DNA of 64,000 nucleotides from Clostridium cibarium (GCF_014836335.1 NZ_JACSRA010000015.1:30528-94527), one strand, 5' to 3'. Counted from the stretch's first letter, positions 54,591 to 63,449 are shown. Numbers and translations: made by a program. Notes: generated from the sequence alone by a model not told the origin.

Positions 54591-54605
54591 ATGAACATTG
54601 TTCAC
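54591..54605. promoter_or_regulatory. Second TetR operator, upstream of the MFS gene
   Basis: ATGAACATTGTTCAC differs from the tetR operator by two bases and keeps the ATGAAC/GTTCA arms. A further half-site ATGAAC lies at 54581-54586. Confidence 0.75.
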
Positions 54606-54632
54606 AAAAAAAATATATTAAGGAGGAAAATT

Positions 54633-56270
54633 ATGATTAAGAAAAATCAAACACTAATTCTTATACTCTTTATGCTAGGAATATTTATGGGCGCAATAGA
54701 TACAGGTATTGTCTCTCCTGTTAGAGGGCTTATTCAAAATAGTTTTAAAGTTGACCAAAATATCGGAACTTGGATGATAACACTATATACATTAATTTAT
54801 GCTATATCTATGCCTATAGTAAGCAAATTAGGTGATAAATATGGATATAAGAAAGCGTATGTATTTGGAATTGCTACCTTTGGAATTGGATCTCTCCTAT
54901 GCGGTATTTCAAATTTTTATGGAACATTTGGATTTTTCTTGACTGCTCGTGCTATTCAAGCACTTGGTGCTGGGGGAATAATGCCTATCGCCAACGCTGT
55001 AATTGGGAATAGTTTCCCTGAAGAAAAAAGAGGAAGCGCCCTAGGACTAGTTGGCATGATTTATGGAGTTGGTAATATACTTGGCCCTACTCTAGGTAGT
55101 AGCATAATTGATATGGCTGGTTCCTCAAACTGGGGATGGGTATTCTTTATTAATGTACCAATAAGCTTAATTATTTTGATATTAAGTACTTCGTTAAAGA
55201 ATACAAAAGCCTCAACTGAAAGACCAATGGACATTTTAGGGGCAATCGTACTTGGCGGAGTTATAGGAAGCCTTATGTATGCTTTAACTAATCTCGATTT
55301 CTTTAATTTTACCGAAAGCATAAAATCAACTGATGTCTACCCTTATCTAATCATATTTGTACTACTCACACCATTATTAATATCTATAGAGAATAGAGCA
55401 AAGGACCCAGTTTTGAATGTTAAATACTTCAAGAACAAAGAAATGCTAGTTATCTTAATTATATCTTTTATCGTTGGTATTGGAATGATGGGAATGATAT
55501 TTGTTCCTCAATTTTCAGAAAATGTTCTTAGATTAAAATCAGGAAGTGGCGGATACTTAATAACTCTACTTGCACTTTTCTCCGGTATCTCTGCTCCTAT
55601 AAGTGGTAAGCTTATCGATAAAAAAAGTGCTCGTTTTGTCTTATTATTAGGTTTTACTTTTACTATATGTGGAACCTTATTTCTTGGACTTATTGCTACA
55701 GAATCTCTTACTTTTATAAGTATCTTTATAGGTCTAGCACTAATGGGACTTGGGGTAGGATTCACTATGGGTGCTCCTCTTAACTATTTAGTATTAAAAA
55801 CTGTATCAAAAGAAGAAAGTGCCTCTGGACTTGCTACTATGTCACTTATGCGTTCAATTGGCCTTGCTATATCGCCAAGTGTAATGATAGGATTCATTGT
55901 AGAAGCTTCTAAAACCTTGCAAACAAAGCTAATGGATGCCGTTCAATCTAGCTTAGGAGCTACTACAAGTGGTATGCCAATAAATCCAACTAACACTAAT
56001 ACTGATGTTTTCAAGTCATTGCAAAATGCAGATATAACTACCATTGTAGATATGTTAAAAGCAGCACTTGAAAGCATTTTGCCATCTCAAATAAAACCTA
56101 TGATAATTAATGCAATTGATTCCGTTAGTAATACAATTATTGATACATTCCAAAGTGTAATTAATTATGGATATAGAAATATGTTTATTGCAGCTGCTAT
56201 TATTGCTTTAGCTGGCTTAATAGCAACCTTATTTTTAAATAGAAAATGTGAAAAGCCTAAAGTCTCTTAA
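54633..56270 (+). CDS. MFS drug-efflux transporter, DHA2 (EmrB/QacA) family
   Basis: This 545-residue transporter has about 14 transmembrane helices. It has the DHA2 N-terminal mark GAIDTGIVSPVR (an Asp in TM1), the MFS motif A loop KLGDKYGYKKAYVFG, and motif C-like GMIYGVGNILGPTLGS. It is a proton-coupled exporter, probably of toxic organic compounds. The start at 54633 follows AGGAGG; the open frame extends 14 codons upstream through the operator and ribosome site. A long, mostly polar loop lies between the last two helices (about 440-520). It is controlled by the adjacent TetR protein by inference. Confidence 0.92.
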   Translation: MIKKNQTLILILFMLGIFMGAIDTGIVSPVRGLIQNSFKVDQNIGTWMITLYTLIYAISMPIVSKLGDKYGYKKAYVFGIATFGIGSLLCGISNFYGTFGFFLTARAIQALGAGGIMPIANAVIGNSFPEEKRGSALGLVGMIYGVGNILGPTLGSSIIDMAGSSNWGWVFFINVPISLIILILSTSLKNTKASTERPMDILGAIVLGGVIGSLMYALTNLDFFNFTESIKSTDVYPYLIIFVLLTPLLISIENRAKDPVLNVKYFKNKEMLVILIISFIVGIGMMGMIFVPQFSENVLRLKSGSGGYLITLLALFSGISAPISGKLIDKKSARFVLLLGFTFTICGTLFLGLIATESLTFISIFIGLALMGLGVGFTMGAPLNYLVLKTVSKEESASGLATMSLMRSIGLAISPSVMIGFIVEASKTLQTKLMDAVQSSLGATTSGMPINPTNTNTDVFKSLQNADITTIVDMLKAALESILPSQIKPMIINAIDSVSNTIIDTFQSVINYGYRNMFIAAAIIALAGLIATLFLNRKCEKPKVS

Positions 56271-56271
56271 T

Positions 56272-56313
56272 AAATAAAGCAGGTTTATTAAAAAGTATAA
56301 GCCTGCTTTATTT
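56272..56313. terminator. Bidirectional terminator between the MFS and YetF-like genes
   Basis: AATAAAGCAGG and CCTGCTTTATT (11-bp outer stem, AT inner pairs) flanked by T/A-rich ends serve both convergent genes. Confidence 0.85.
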
Positions 56314-56314
56314 A

Positions 56315-57034
56315 TTATTTATTTTCTGTGATATCAACAGGATTTGGCAATTTATCACTAAAGTAATCTATGTATATCTTTTTATCTTTATCAAGAGTTG
56401 CATAATATACATCTTCAATATTCTTTACTCCCATCATCTTTAACTGACTAGTTAGCCACTTAACAGAAATTCCTCTCTTTTTCAAATTCTCATATATTAT
56501 CCTACCTGTAACTACAATATCCGTAATTAACTCTTCTTGTTCCACTTGCAATTTCATATCTTCAACCTTCACATTTTCCTTATTAGCTACTTTTACAACA
56601 TTTATTTCTCCTGTAGTTTCTAGAATAGCATATTTAACATCTTGTATATTAAATATATCCTTTTTTCTCAATAGATGATTTAAATCATCTATTGTATATT
56701 GAAACTTAGATAAATTTTTTTCAAAAATATGCCCATCTTGAATTACCAGCACTGGTTCTCCATCAAGTATCTTTGAAATACTTCTATTTCTTCGAGCAAT
56801 ATATGACATAAAAAAAGTTAATCCTCCAAACAAAAATAATCCTATAATATGTCCCAAAGATGATTGACCTAGATCTGTAGCTACCGTTGCAGCTATAGAT
56901 CCAAAAGTAATTCCATTAATATATTCATATACTGTAAGTTGCGCTACCTGTTGACGTCCTAAGATTCTTGTAATTAATAATATTGCAAAAAAAGCTATTA
57001 ATGTCTGTAAAATTATATCAATAATCTCTATCAT
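56315..57034 (-). CDS. YetF-like DUF421 membrane protein
   Basis: This 239-residue protein has three N-terminal membrane helices (about residues 5-80) with the DUF421 mark GRQQVAQLTVYEYINGITFGSIAA. A cytosolic YetF domain follows with GEPVLVIQDGHI, FNIQDVKYAILETTGEINV and RGISVKWL. It is related to the DUF421 protein in the divergent spoVA operon but lacks the DUF1657-like tail. In Bacillus, YetF-type proteins are linked to the spore inner membrane and heat resistance. GAAAGAG precedes the ATG. It ends at a bidirectional terminator. A link with spores here is inference from neighbourhood. Confidence 0.85.
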   Translation of the reverse strand: MIEIIDIILQTLIAFFAILLITRILGRQQVAQLTVYEYINGITFGSIAATVATDLGQSSLGHIIGLFLFGGLTFFMSYIARRNRSISKILDGEPVLVIQDGHIFEKNLSKFQYTIDDLNHLLRKKDIFNIQDVKYAILETTGEINVVKVANKENVKVEDMKLQVEQEELITDIVVTGRIIYENLKKRGISVKWLTSQLKMMGVKNIEDVYYATLDKDKKIYIDYFSDKLPNPVDITENK

Positions 57035-57049
57035 TTATATCACTCTTTC

Positions 57050-57078
57050 GTATATATTTTTATTTCTATTAGATACTA
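57050..57078 (+). promoter_or_regulatory. Putative forespore (sigma-G type) promoter of the spoVA-like operon
   Basis: GTATA (57050-57054), 17-nt spacer, GATACTA (57072-57078). This fits GHATR-N17/18-CATNHTA with one mismatch (G for C), and lies about 57 nt before the first small gene. No sigma-A promoter of similar quality was seen here. Confidence 0.5.
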
Positions 57079-57135
57079 ATATTAAACACTAATAGGTTTG
57101 AACAAATTAATGAAATTTATACAGGAGGAATTTTT

Positions 57136-57228
57136 ATGTCTTTAGGAACAAAAGCTTTATTAACTTTATTATTTATAATTCTCGTTATATTTTCTTTATA
57201 TTTTCTACATAGAAAAAAAAAGATATAA
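57136..57228 (+). CDS. 30-residue single-pass membrane peptide
   Basis: This tiny gene has a full ribosome site (AGGAGG, 7 nt before the ATG) and encodes 30 residues. A hydrophobic helix (ALLTLLFIILVIFSLYFL) is followed by a basic tail (HRKKKI). Topology with the tail inside is likely. It is the first gene downstream of the forespore-type promoter and precedes the DUF1657 gene by 73 nt. I do not recognise the family. Strong translation signals and operon position argue that it is real; it may be a small helper of the SpoVA/2Duf membrane complex. Confidence 0.6.
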   Translation: MSLGTKALLTLLFIILVIFSLYFLHRKKKI

Positions 57229-57301
57229 ATCAAATTATAGTATATTAATATAAAACTCTGATAATAATAACTTTGTGAATTTATTTATGGAGTTGATTGT
57301 A

Positions 57302-57508
57302 ATGACAGTAGGTTCAAATGTAAAACAAACCTTGGCTAATTTAAAAGGAATTGAAAGCACGTTAAGGATTTACTCAGTTCAAAGTAATAACAGAGAAGAA
57401 GTAATGGCTTATAAAAAAGCCCTTCAAACTACTGAGTCAGTAATTAATGATTTTGAAAAAAGAATACGAGTTTTAGAATTTGAAGAACCACAATATAAGG
57501 GAAATTAA
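57302..57508 (+). CDS. DUF1657 protein (copy 1)
   Basis: This 68-residue helical, soluble protein begins MTVGSNVKQTLANLKG and ends EEPQYKGN. The start at 57302 is supported by a GGAG 9 nt upstream and by the identical MTVG start and 68-residue length of copy 2 (60273-60479). DUF1657 proteins occur in spoVA2mob-type sporulation operons and are expected in the forespore. Function is unknown; they may bind the SpoVA or DUF421 proteins. It lies 14 nt before the 2Duf-like gene. Confidence 0.85.
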   Translation: MTVGSNVKQTLANLKGIESTLRIYSVQSNNREEVMAYKKALQTTESVINDFEKRIRVLEFEEPQYKGN

Positions 57509-57522
57509 GAGAGGAAGAGATT

Positions 57523-58383
57523 ATGCAAAATTGGATTATAGTTCTAATTAGAACTTCAATTATTTTCTTTTTAACATTAGTCATGATTAGATTTATGGGA
57601 AAAGGAAGTTTATCGAAAATGACGCCATTTAAACTAGTAAGTTATATTGTAATTGCAATTATTGCATCATTGATATCCCTAGGTTTAATAGGTAACCTTA
57701 TTTTTGGTCTGTTATCCTTATTTATTTGGGTAGCATTTTCTATAGCCCTAGATTACCTATCCATAAAAAGCAAATGGGTTCATGACTTTATAAATGGAAG
57801 AGAAACAGTTTTGATAAAGAACGGAAAAATAATGGAAGAAAACTTACTTGACGTGAAACTCACAGGAGAAGAATTGCTTAAATCATTACGTTCAAAGAAT
57901 GTATTTAATCTAGCTGATGTAGAATTTGCAGTTATGGAAACAACAGGTGAAATAAATGCATTGTTAAAATCCGACAAAAAACCTGTGACAGCTCACGATT
58001 TGAAACAAAAGGTAGCTCCTATATCTGAACCTCAAACAGTAATACTAGATGGAAACATATTAGATGAATCACTTTCAAACAGAGGATTAAATGAAGAATG
58101 GCTAAAATCTCAGCTCTCTAATTTAGGAGTATCTTTAGACAATGTATTCTTGGCTCAAATAGATTCTTCAGGAGATTTATATGTGGATTTATTTGATGAT
58201 TCAATAGAGTTACCTAAGCCTCAAGTCAAAGAATTGCTTTATGCCAATATTTCTAAAGCTCAGGCTGATTGTCTTTCTTTTTCCTTAGAAACAAATAACC
58301 CAAAAGTTAAAGGAATGTATTCATCTGATTCTAAAAAATTAGAAAAAATGATGAACAAACTAGAGCCATACTTGTTACGTTAG
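57523..58383 (+). CDS. 2Duf-like spore membrane protein (DUF421 plus C-terminal DUF1657-like region)
   Basis: This 286-residue protein has three N-terminal membrane helices with MIRFMGKGSLSKMTPFKLVSYIV and a YetF-type cytosolic domain (GRETVLIKNGKI, FNLADVEFAVMETTGEINA). The last 50 residues, from about 236, resemble DUF1657 (AQADCLSFSLETNNPKVK against SATMKTFALETQDKQAK in copy 2). DUF421 plus DUF1657 in one chain is the architecture of 2Duf, the spoVA2mob protein shown in Bacillus to strengthen the spore inner membrane against wet heat. GAGAGGAAG lies 5 nt before the ATG. It is followed 12 nt later by spoVAC. Confidence 0.85.
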   Translation: MQNWIIVLIRTSIIFFLTLVMIRFMGKGSLSKMTPFKLVSYIVIAIIASLISLGLIGNLIFGLLSLFIWVAFSIALDYLSIKSKWVHDFINGRETVLIKNGKIMEENLLDVKLTGEELLKSLRSKNVFNLADVEFAVMETTGEINALLKSDKKPVTAHDLKQKVAPISEPQTVILDGNILDESLSNRGLNEEWLKSQLSNLGVSLDNVFLAQIDSSGDLYVDLFDDSIELPKPQVKELLYANISKAQADCLSFSLETNNPKVKGMYSSDSKKLEKMMNKLEPYLLR

Positions 58384-58395
58384 AAGGTGATAAAA

Positions 58396-58875
58396 TTGTC
58401 CAACAAAAAGAAGAAAAAACTAACTCCTACTCAACAAGAATATCAAGATTTTGCTAAAGATATTGAACCTAAACGTCCAGTTCTAAAAAATTGTATGAGA
58501 GCATTTTTAGTTGGAGGTATTATTTGCACTATAGGCCAAGTCTTTCAATATATATTTGTTAACTGGTTTGGGCTTACAGAAGAAAATGCCTCAGGTCCTG
58601 CTTCAGCAATTCTAATAATCCTTTCAATTTTATTAACTGGTTTTGGTGTATTTGATCATATTGCTCAATGGGGTGGGGCTGGCACTGCAGTTCCTATTAC
58701 TGGATTTGCAAACACCATGGCTTCTGCTGCTATAGAACATAGAACTGAAGGATATGTACTGGGTGTAGGTGGAAATATGTTTAAGTTATCCGGCTCAGTA
58801 ATTGTCTTCGGTGCTTTTTCTGCATTTGTTGTTACAATAATTAAACTATTAATCAAATGGTTAGGTGGGATGTAA
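58396..58875 (+). CDS. spoVAC: Stage V sporulation protein AC
   Basis: This 159-residue membrane protein has the SpoVAC order: basic N-terminus (SNKKKKKLTPTQQEYQ), LVGGIICTIGQVFQ, then GAGTAVPITGFANTMASAAIEHRTEGYVLGVGGNMF shown by position (about 95-130), and a last helix. SpoVAC is a mechanosensitive-type channel of the spore inner membrane used for dipicolinic acid transport. The start is taken as TTG at 58396 because GAAGGTGA lies 5 nt upstream; a GTG at 58387 falls inside that ribosome site. Confidence 0.95.
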   Translation: MSNKKKKKLTPTQQEYQDFAKDIEPKRPVLKNCMRAFLVGGIICTIGQVFQYIFVNWFGLTEENASGPASAILIILSILLTGFGVFDHIAQWGGAGTAVPITGFANTMASAAIEHRTEGYVLGVGGNMFKLSGSVIVFGAFSAFVVTIIKLLIKWLGGM

Positions 58876-59877
58876 ATGCTTAAAGGTCATCAAACATGGA
58901 TTTTCGATTCTAAACCAATAATAATTTCTTCTGCTGCAGTCGGTGGCCCTTTTGAAGCCAAAGGTGCATTAACTGACGACTTTGATTTTCTTCATCAAGA
59001 TGTGTGGTTAGGTCAAGATAGCTTTGAAAAAGCAGAAAAGAAGTTACTTGAACAGGCTTGTGAAACAGCAATTACAAAAGCTAATATGAAAAAAGAAGAT
59101 ATTCAATTCTTTATTAGCGGTGATTTAATGAATCAAATTATTTCAAGTACATTTACCGCTCGTACTTTAGGTATACCTTTCTTAGGTATTTATGGTGCTT
59201 GCTCAAGCGCAATGGAAAGCCTTGCGTTAGCCTCCCTACTTGTAGACAGCAAAGCAGCTAAATATGTGATAGCTGCAGCTTCTAGCCACAATGTAGCAGC
59301 AGAGAAACTATATAGATATCCTACAGAATATGGTTCTCAAAAACCACCTACTGCTCAATGGACAGTAACTGGTGCTGGTGCTGGTTTAGTAGCTGAAAAA
59401 GGTTCCGGACCAAAAGTAACCTGTGCAACTATCGGCCGTGTAGTAGATATGGGCTTAACTGATCCATATAATATGGGCGCAGCCATGGCTCCAGCTGCAG
59501 TTGATACTATCGAGGCTCATTTTAGAGATCTAAACATCGACCCTTCCTATTATGATCTAATTGCTACAGGAGATTTAGGCAGAATTGGCCATAAGATCGC
59601 TTCCGATTTATTGACCAAACATGGGCATAAAATTCCTTCAAATATTTTTACTGATTGTGGACTTTTAATTTATAAAGATGATCAACCTGTAATGGCTGGT
59701 GCAAGTGGTTGCGGGTGCTCTGCTACTGTAACATATGGTCATCTACTTAATCGTATGAAAAAAGGTGAGTTAAAGAAAATCTTAGTAATTGCTACAGGTG
59801 CATTACTATCTCCTCTATCATACCAACAAAAAGAAAGTATACCTTGTATAGCTCATGCAGTATCTATAGAAATGTAA
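58876..59877 (+). CDS. spoVAD: Stage V sporulation protein AD
   Basis: This 333-residue thiolase-fold protein, normal for SpoVAD, shows KGHQTWIFDSKPIIISSAA at the N-terminus, the cysteine region GIYGACSSAMESLALAS (about 110), ASSHNVAAEKLYRYPTEYG, and the C-terminal GASGCGCSATVTYGH. SpoVAD binds dipicolinic acid during its uptake into the forespore. The ATG directly follows the spoVAC stop, with AGGTGG upstream, so translation is coupled. Confidence 0.96.
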   Translation: MLKGHQTWIFDSKPIIISSAAVGGPFEAKGALTDDFDFLHQDVWLGQDSFEKAEKKLLEQACETAITKANMKKEDIQFFISGDLMNQIISSTFTARTLGIPFLGIYGACSSAMESLALASLLVDSKAAKYVIAAASSHNVAAEKLYRYPTEYGSQKPPTAQWTVTGAGAGLVAEKGSGPKVTCATIGRVVDMGLTDPYNMGAAMAPAAVDTIEAHFRDLNIDPSYYDLIATGDLGRIGHKIASDLLTKHGHKIPSNIFTDCGLLIYKDDQPVMAGASGCGCSATVTYGHLLNRMKKGELKKILVIATGALLSPLSYQQKESIPCIAHAVSIEM

Positions 59878-59896
59878 AGAGAGGTGTTGATTTAAA

Positions 59897-60250
59897 TTGA
59901 TGACATTTATTTGGGCATTTATTGTAGGTGGAATAATATGTGTACTCGGACAGATAATGATGGATATCTTTAAACTTACACCCGCTCATACTATGAGTAC
60001 CTTAGTTGTAATTGGTGCTATTTTAGGAGGTTTAGGTTTATATGCTCCATTAGTTAAATTTGCTGGTGCAGGAGCTTTTGTTCCAATATGCAGTTTTGGC
60101 AATTCATTGGTAAAAGGAGCATTAATGGAAGCTGAAGAAACTGGCATTTTTGGAGTACTTACTGGTTTATTTGAAGTAACTAGTTCCGGAATCTCCTCTG
60201 CAATAATTTTTGCATTTATAGCTTCATTAATTTTTAAACCTAAAGGCTAA
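59897..60250 (+). CDS. spoVAE: Stage V sporulation protein AE (SpoVAEb type)
   Basis: This 117-residue membrane protein has FIWAFIVGGIICVLGQIMMD, VVIGAILGGLGLYAPLVKFAGAGAFVPICSFGNSLVKGALMEA by position (about 34-78), and a final helix. It is related to SpoVAC. The TTG at 59897 (10 nt after GAGGTG) or the adjacent ATG at 59900 may start it. It completes the C-D-E core of the dipicolinic acid channel. Confidence 0.94.
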   Translation: MMTFIWAFIVGGIICVLGQIMMDIFKLTPAHTMSTLVVIGAILGGLGLYAPLVKFAGAGAFVPICSFGNSLVKGALMEAEETGIFGVLTGLFEVTSSGISSAIIFAFIASLIFKPKG

Positions 60251-60272
60251 TATTTGAAAGGAGGTGAAAGTT

Positions 60273-60479
60273 ATGACAGTAGGAACTCAAATGCAACAAG
60301 CAATTGCAGGTATTCAAAGTGCATCTGCTACAATGAAAACTTTTGCTTTAGAAACTCAAGATAAGCAAGCTAAACAACAATTTCAACAAATAGCTGACCA
60401 ACTTGACTCATCACTTCAAACATTAAAACAAAGGCAACAATACATAGAAAATCAAGAGCCTCAATATAAACAACAATAA
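60273..60479 (+). CDS. DUF1657 protein (copy 2)
   Basis: This 68-residue helical protein, rich in Gln, starts MTVGTQMQQAIAGIQS and ends ENQEPQYKQQ, mirroring copy 1 in both termini and length. AAAGGAGG lies 8 nt before the ATG. It is last in the spoVA-like operon, before a strong bidirectional terminator. Function is unknown; see the neighbouring 2Duf-like protein, which carries a third copy of this module. Confidence 0.85.
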   Translation: MTVGTQMQQAIAGIQSASATMKTFALETQDKQAKQQFQQIADQLDSSLQTLKQRQQYIENQEPQYKQQ

Positions 60480-60494
60480 TTGTAGTTTTAATGC

Positions 60495-60526
60495 AAAATA
60501 GAGAGGAATTTCTTCCTCTCTATTTT
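60495..60526. terminator. Bidirectional intrinsic terminator
   Basis: AAAATAGAGAGGAA and TTCCTCTCTATTTT form a perfect 14-bp stem with a TTTC loop, ending both the spoVA-like operon and the chemoreceptor gene. Confidence 0.93.
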
Positions 60527-60541
60527 AATTCTATTCTATAT

Positions 60542-62293
60542 CTAAACATTAAACTTGTTAGCTAGTTCTGTCAAACTTTGAGATGTTTTAGCTTGATTTT
60601 GAGAAGCTTTTGCCACTTCATCTATAGCATGTGTTATTTCATTTATGTTATTTAATACATCTTCAGAACTTGTTGCTGACTCAACAGAAGTTGCAGATAA
60701 GCTTTCCATTGCAGAGGATACTTGATCTATAACTTCCTTCATTTGTTTTGATGAACTAGCTATGTCACTAGCCATACTATTAACAAAATCTGCATCCTTT
60801 TCATATTGAATACCCACACTTATAAGTAACTCATAACTTGGTTTTACCCCTGTTTCAAGATATTCTAAAACTTCTTTTCCACTATTAGATAAATTTTCAA
60901 ACGCTTGTTCAATCCTACTTACCATAGCTTGAATGCTAGATACTGCTTCTGAAGATTGCTCCGCTAAACTTCTTACTTCATCAGCTACCACAGCAAATCC
61001 TTTTCCCATCTCTCCTGCTCTTGCAGCCTCAATTGCAGCATTTAATGCAAGTAAATTGGTTTGTTCTGCAATATTTCCAATAGAATCTGCCATTACTGTA
61101 ATATCTTTAACAACCTTTCCTTCATCAATGGCCTTTAATATATTTATTTTATTTTTTTCATATATTTCATTACCTTGTTCTATATTCCTAGCAGCTTTTT
61201 CTCTAACTTCAACAGCTCTTTCCTTAATTTTATTTGCTGATTTAAAACTATCATTTGCTTTAATATTTAATTGCTCTGTTGCATTTCCTATCTCTTCTGT
61301 TGATGCAGTAACTTCTTCTGTTGTAGCACTTAAATCTTGAATTCCTCTTGTAATTTGTCCTGTAGATTCATTCGCCATTTCCATACTTGATGAGACTTCT
61401 TCTGCTGTAGCAGACAATTCTTGACTTGAAGCATTAATCTCTCCAGTACTACTAATTATTTCTGTCAACAAAAGCTTCATATTATCTTTTGCTTTATTTA
61501 ATGCTATAGATAGTTCTCCTATTTCATCCTTTGAATCAATATCTATCCCTTTAGTTAAATCTCCTTCTCCTAAATCATCAGCAAACTTAACAACCTTCTT
61601 AAGCTTCTTTGATATCGCTATAGCCATACTTGTTCCTAGTATTATAGCTAAAACAAACCCTATTATTGTGATAGATATAATCATAATTTTAGAACTCTCA
61701 TATGTTAAATTATTTGACTGAGACATTACATCTGCTTCTTTCACAGCCATATCAATTAGTTCTCCTAATCCTTCAAATAGGGATGCTCTAGCATTTGAGG
61801 CTCCTGATATCTCCTTTATAGCTGATTTATAATCCCCTGATGTTCCGAAATCACACACCTTTTGGGACATATCTAGATATATCTTTGATGAAGTTTCTAT
61901 CTTCTCAAAAACTTTCCCATCATTCTCCTTTTCATCTTGCCCCATATATTGTCTTTCCGACTCATTTGTTGCTTTAATCTTGGCAAATAATTCTCCAGCT
62001 TGTTTAGTTAAATCCTGTACTTCTTTAACAATCTCCTCATTTTCACCAGGATCTTTTCTTTCTTTATATGCCATTTTAATTAATGCTGTTCTTATATCTG
62101 AATAACTCTGTCTTAATAAGTTAACCTCTTCTATAGTTTTTAGATTATAATCATGAAGAAGTGCGGCATTAGAATTAATTTTCTTCATATTTTGTAACCC
62201 AATAATACCTACAACTATTATAAATATAGAAACAAAAACAATCAAAACAGCCAATTTTGCCCACATCTTTAAATTTCCCATCAACTTAACCAT
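60542..62293 (-). CDS. Methyl-accepting chemotaxis protein
   Basis: This 583-residue receptor has a first transmembrane helix ([16 protein letters not shown], about 14-30), an extracellular four-helix-bundle-like sensor (about 35-205), a second helix ([17 protein letters not shown]), a HAMP domain, and a long cytoplasmic coiled coil. The conserved hairpin tip is [20 protein letters not shown] (about 415-434). It relays ligand binding to CheA/CheW. The start at 62293 follows AAGGAGG; the open frame runs 27 codons further. The ligand is unknown. It stands alone. Confidence 0.94.
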   Translation of the reverse strand: MVKLMGNLKMWAKLAVLIVFVSIFIIVVGIIGLQNMKKINSNAALLHDYNLKTIEEVNLLRQSYSDIRTALIKMAYKERKDPGENEEIVKEVQDLTKQAGELFAKIKATNESERQYMGQDEKENDGKVFEKIETSSKIYLDMSQKVCDFGTSGDYKSAIKEISGASNARASLFEGLGELIDMAVKEADVMSQSNNLTYESSKIMIISITIIGFVLAIILGTSMAIAISKKLKKVVKFADDLGEGDLTKGIDIDSKDEIGELSIALNKAKDNMKLLLTEIISSTGEINASSQELSATAEEVSSSMEMANESTGQITRGIQDLSATTEEVTASTEEIGNATEQLNIKANDSFKSANKIKERAVEVREKAARNIEQGNEIYEKNKINILKAIDEGKVVKDITVMADSIGNIAEQTNLLALNAAIEAARAGEMGKGFAVVADEVRSLAEQSSEAVSSIQAMVSRIEQAFENLSNSGKEVLEYLETGVKPSYELLISVGIQYEKDADFVNSMASDIASSSKQMKEVIDQVSSAMESLSATSVESATSSEDVLNNINEITHAIDEVAKASQNQAKTSQSLTELANKFNV

Positions 62294-62571
62294 TACTTCC
62301 TCCTTGTGTACTTTCATCATTTTTTCTCGAATTTTGTCAACCCTAATATATTTATCGTGTTTATATTGCCACACTTAACAATTATTTTAATAACACTTTA
62401 ATCTTGTTAAATTCACCTTTCTAAGGTTTATAATTTCACTATTTATAAACACTTAAAAAGCCACAGTATCATCACACAGCACTTTTTGCAATATTATTAA
62501 CAATAAACACTATATTAAAAACCAAAAATGCTAAATATAATTTATTATATAAATATTAAGGAGTGCGAAAA

Positions 62572-63429
62572 ATGGAAATTATATTGAAAAAATATCATGG
62601 ACTAGGTAATGATTATATTATTTATGATCCAAATAGAAATAAATTAGATTTAAACACTAAAAGAGTGAGACTAATTTGTGACAGACACTTTGGAGTTGGT
62701 TCTGACGGAATTTTATTCGGTCCAATTTGGGAAGGAGGACAAATAAAACTACGCATATTTAACCCTGATGGTAGTGAAGCTGAAAAAAGCGGAAATGGAG
62801 TTAGAATATTTTCAAAATATCTAAAAGATTCAGGTTATATCAAAGATAAGTCATTTGTCCTAAATACTTTAGGTGGAAATGTTAATGTAGAGTACCTTAA
62901 TAAAAATGGAGACTTATTAAAAGTTTCAATGGGGAAAACAACTTTCTTGAGCGATAAAATCCCTGTAACAGGTCCTTCTCGAGAAGTTATTGATGAACTA
63001 ATGACTTTTAATAACAAAGAATATAGAGTAACATGCTTGTCTATAGGAAATCCTCACTGCATAATTCCTATGGAAAATATCTCAAAAGAAAAAGCCTCTG
63101 AATTAGGTAAGTATGTCGAATCATCGAGAAACTTTCCAAACAGAATAAATATGCAACTATTGAAAGTCATGGATAGGGATAATATACAAATTGAAATTTA
63201 TGAGAGAGGTGCTGGCTACACTCTAGCATCTGGAAGCAGCAGTTCAGCTGCTGCTACTGCCGCTTATAAATTAGGACTTATTAACAACAAAGTTACTGTT
63301 CATATGCCTGGAGGAAATCTAAAAATCGAAATACAAAATGATAGCACCGTATTTATGACAGGCACAGTAAATGCTATTGGTTCTATAAATCTGTCAGAAC
63401 AATTTATAGATGAATTACTTAAAATTTAG
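62572..63429 (+). CDS. DapF-like protein with both catalytic cysteines replaced by serine
   Basis: This 285-residue protein has the whole DapF fold pattern: FMN-free epimerase motifs KYHGLGNDYIIYD at the start, FGVGSDGIL, NPDGSEAEKSGNGVR, IGNPHCII and YERGAGYTLASGSSSSAAA. In diaminopimelate epimerase the two acid/base residues are Cys in CGNG and Cys in ACGTG. Here they are Ser73 (AGC, 62788-62790) and Ser220 (TCT, 63229-63231). The reading frame is intact and all other blocks are conserved. It may be a weak epimerase, a racemase of another substrate, or a binding protein. AAGGAG lies 8 nt before the chosen ATG. A true dapF may lie elsewhere. Confidence 0.85.
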   Translation: MEIILKKYHGLGNDYIIYDPNRNKLDLNTKRVRLICDRHFGVGSDGILFGPIWEGGQIKLRIFNPDGSEAEKSGNGVRIFSKYLKDSGYIKDKSFVLNTLGGNVNVEYLNKNGDLLKVSMGKTTFLSDKIPVTGPSREVIDELMTFNNKEYRVTCLSIGNPHCIIPMENISKEKASELGKYVESSRNFPNRINMQLLKVMDRDNIQIEIYERGAGYTLASGSSSSAAATAAYKLGLINNKVTVHMPGGNLKIEIQNDSTVFMTGTVNAIGSINLSEQFIDELLKI

Positions 63430-63449
63430 GTGAGGGAGAGTAGCTTATA

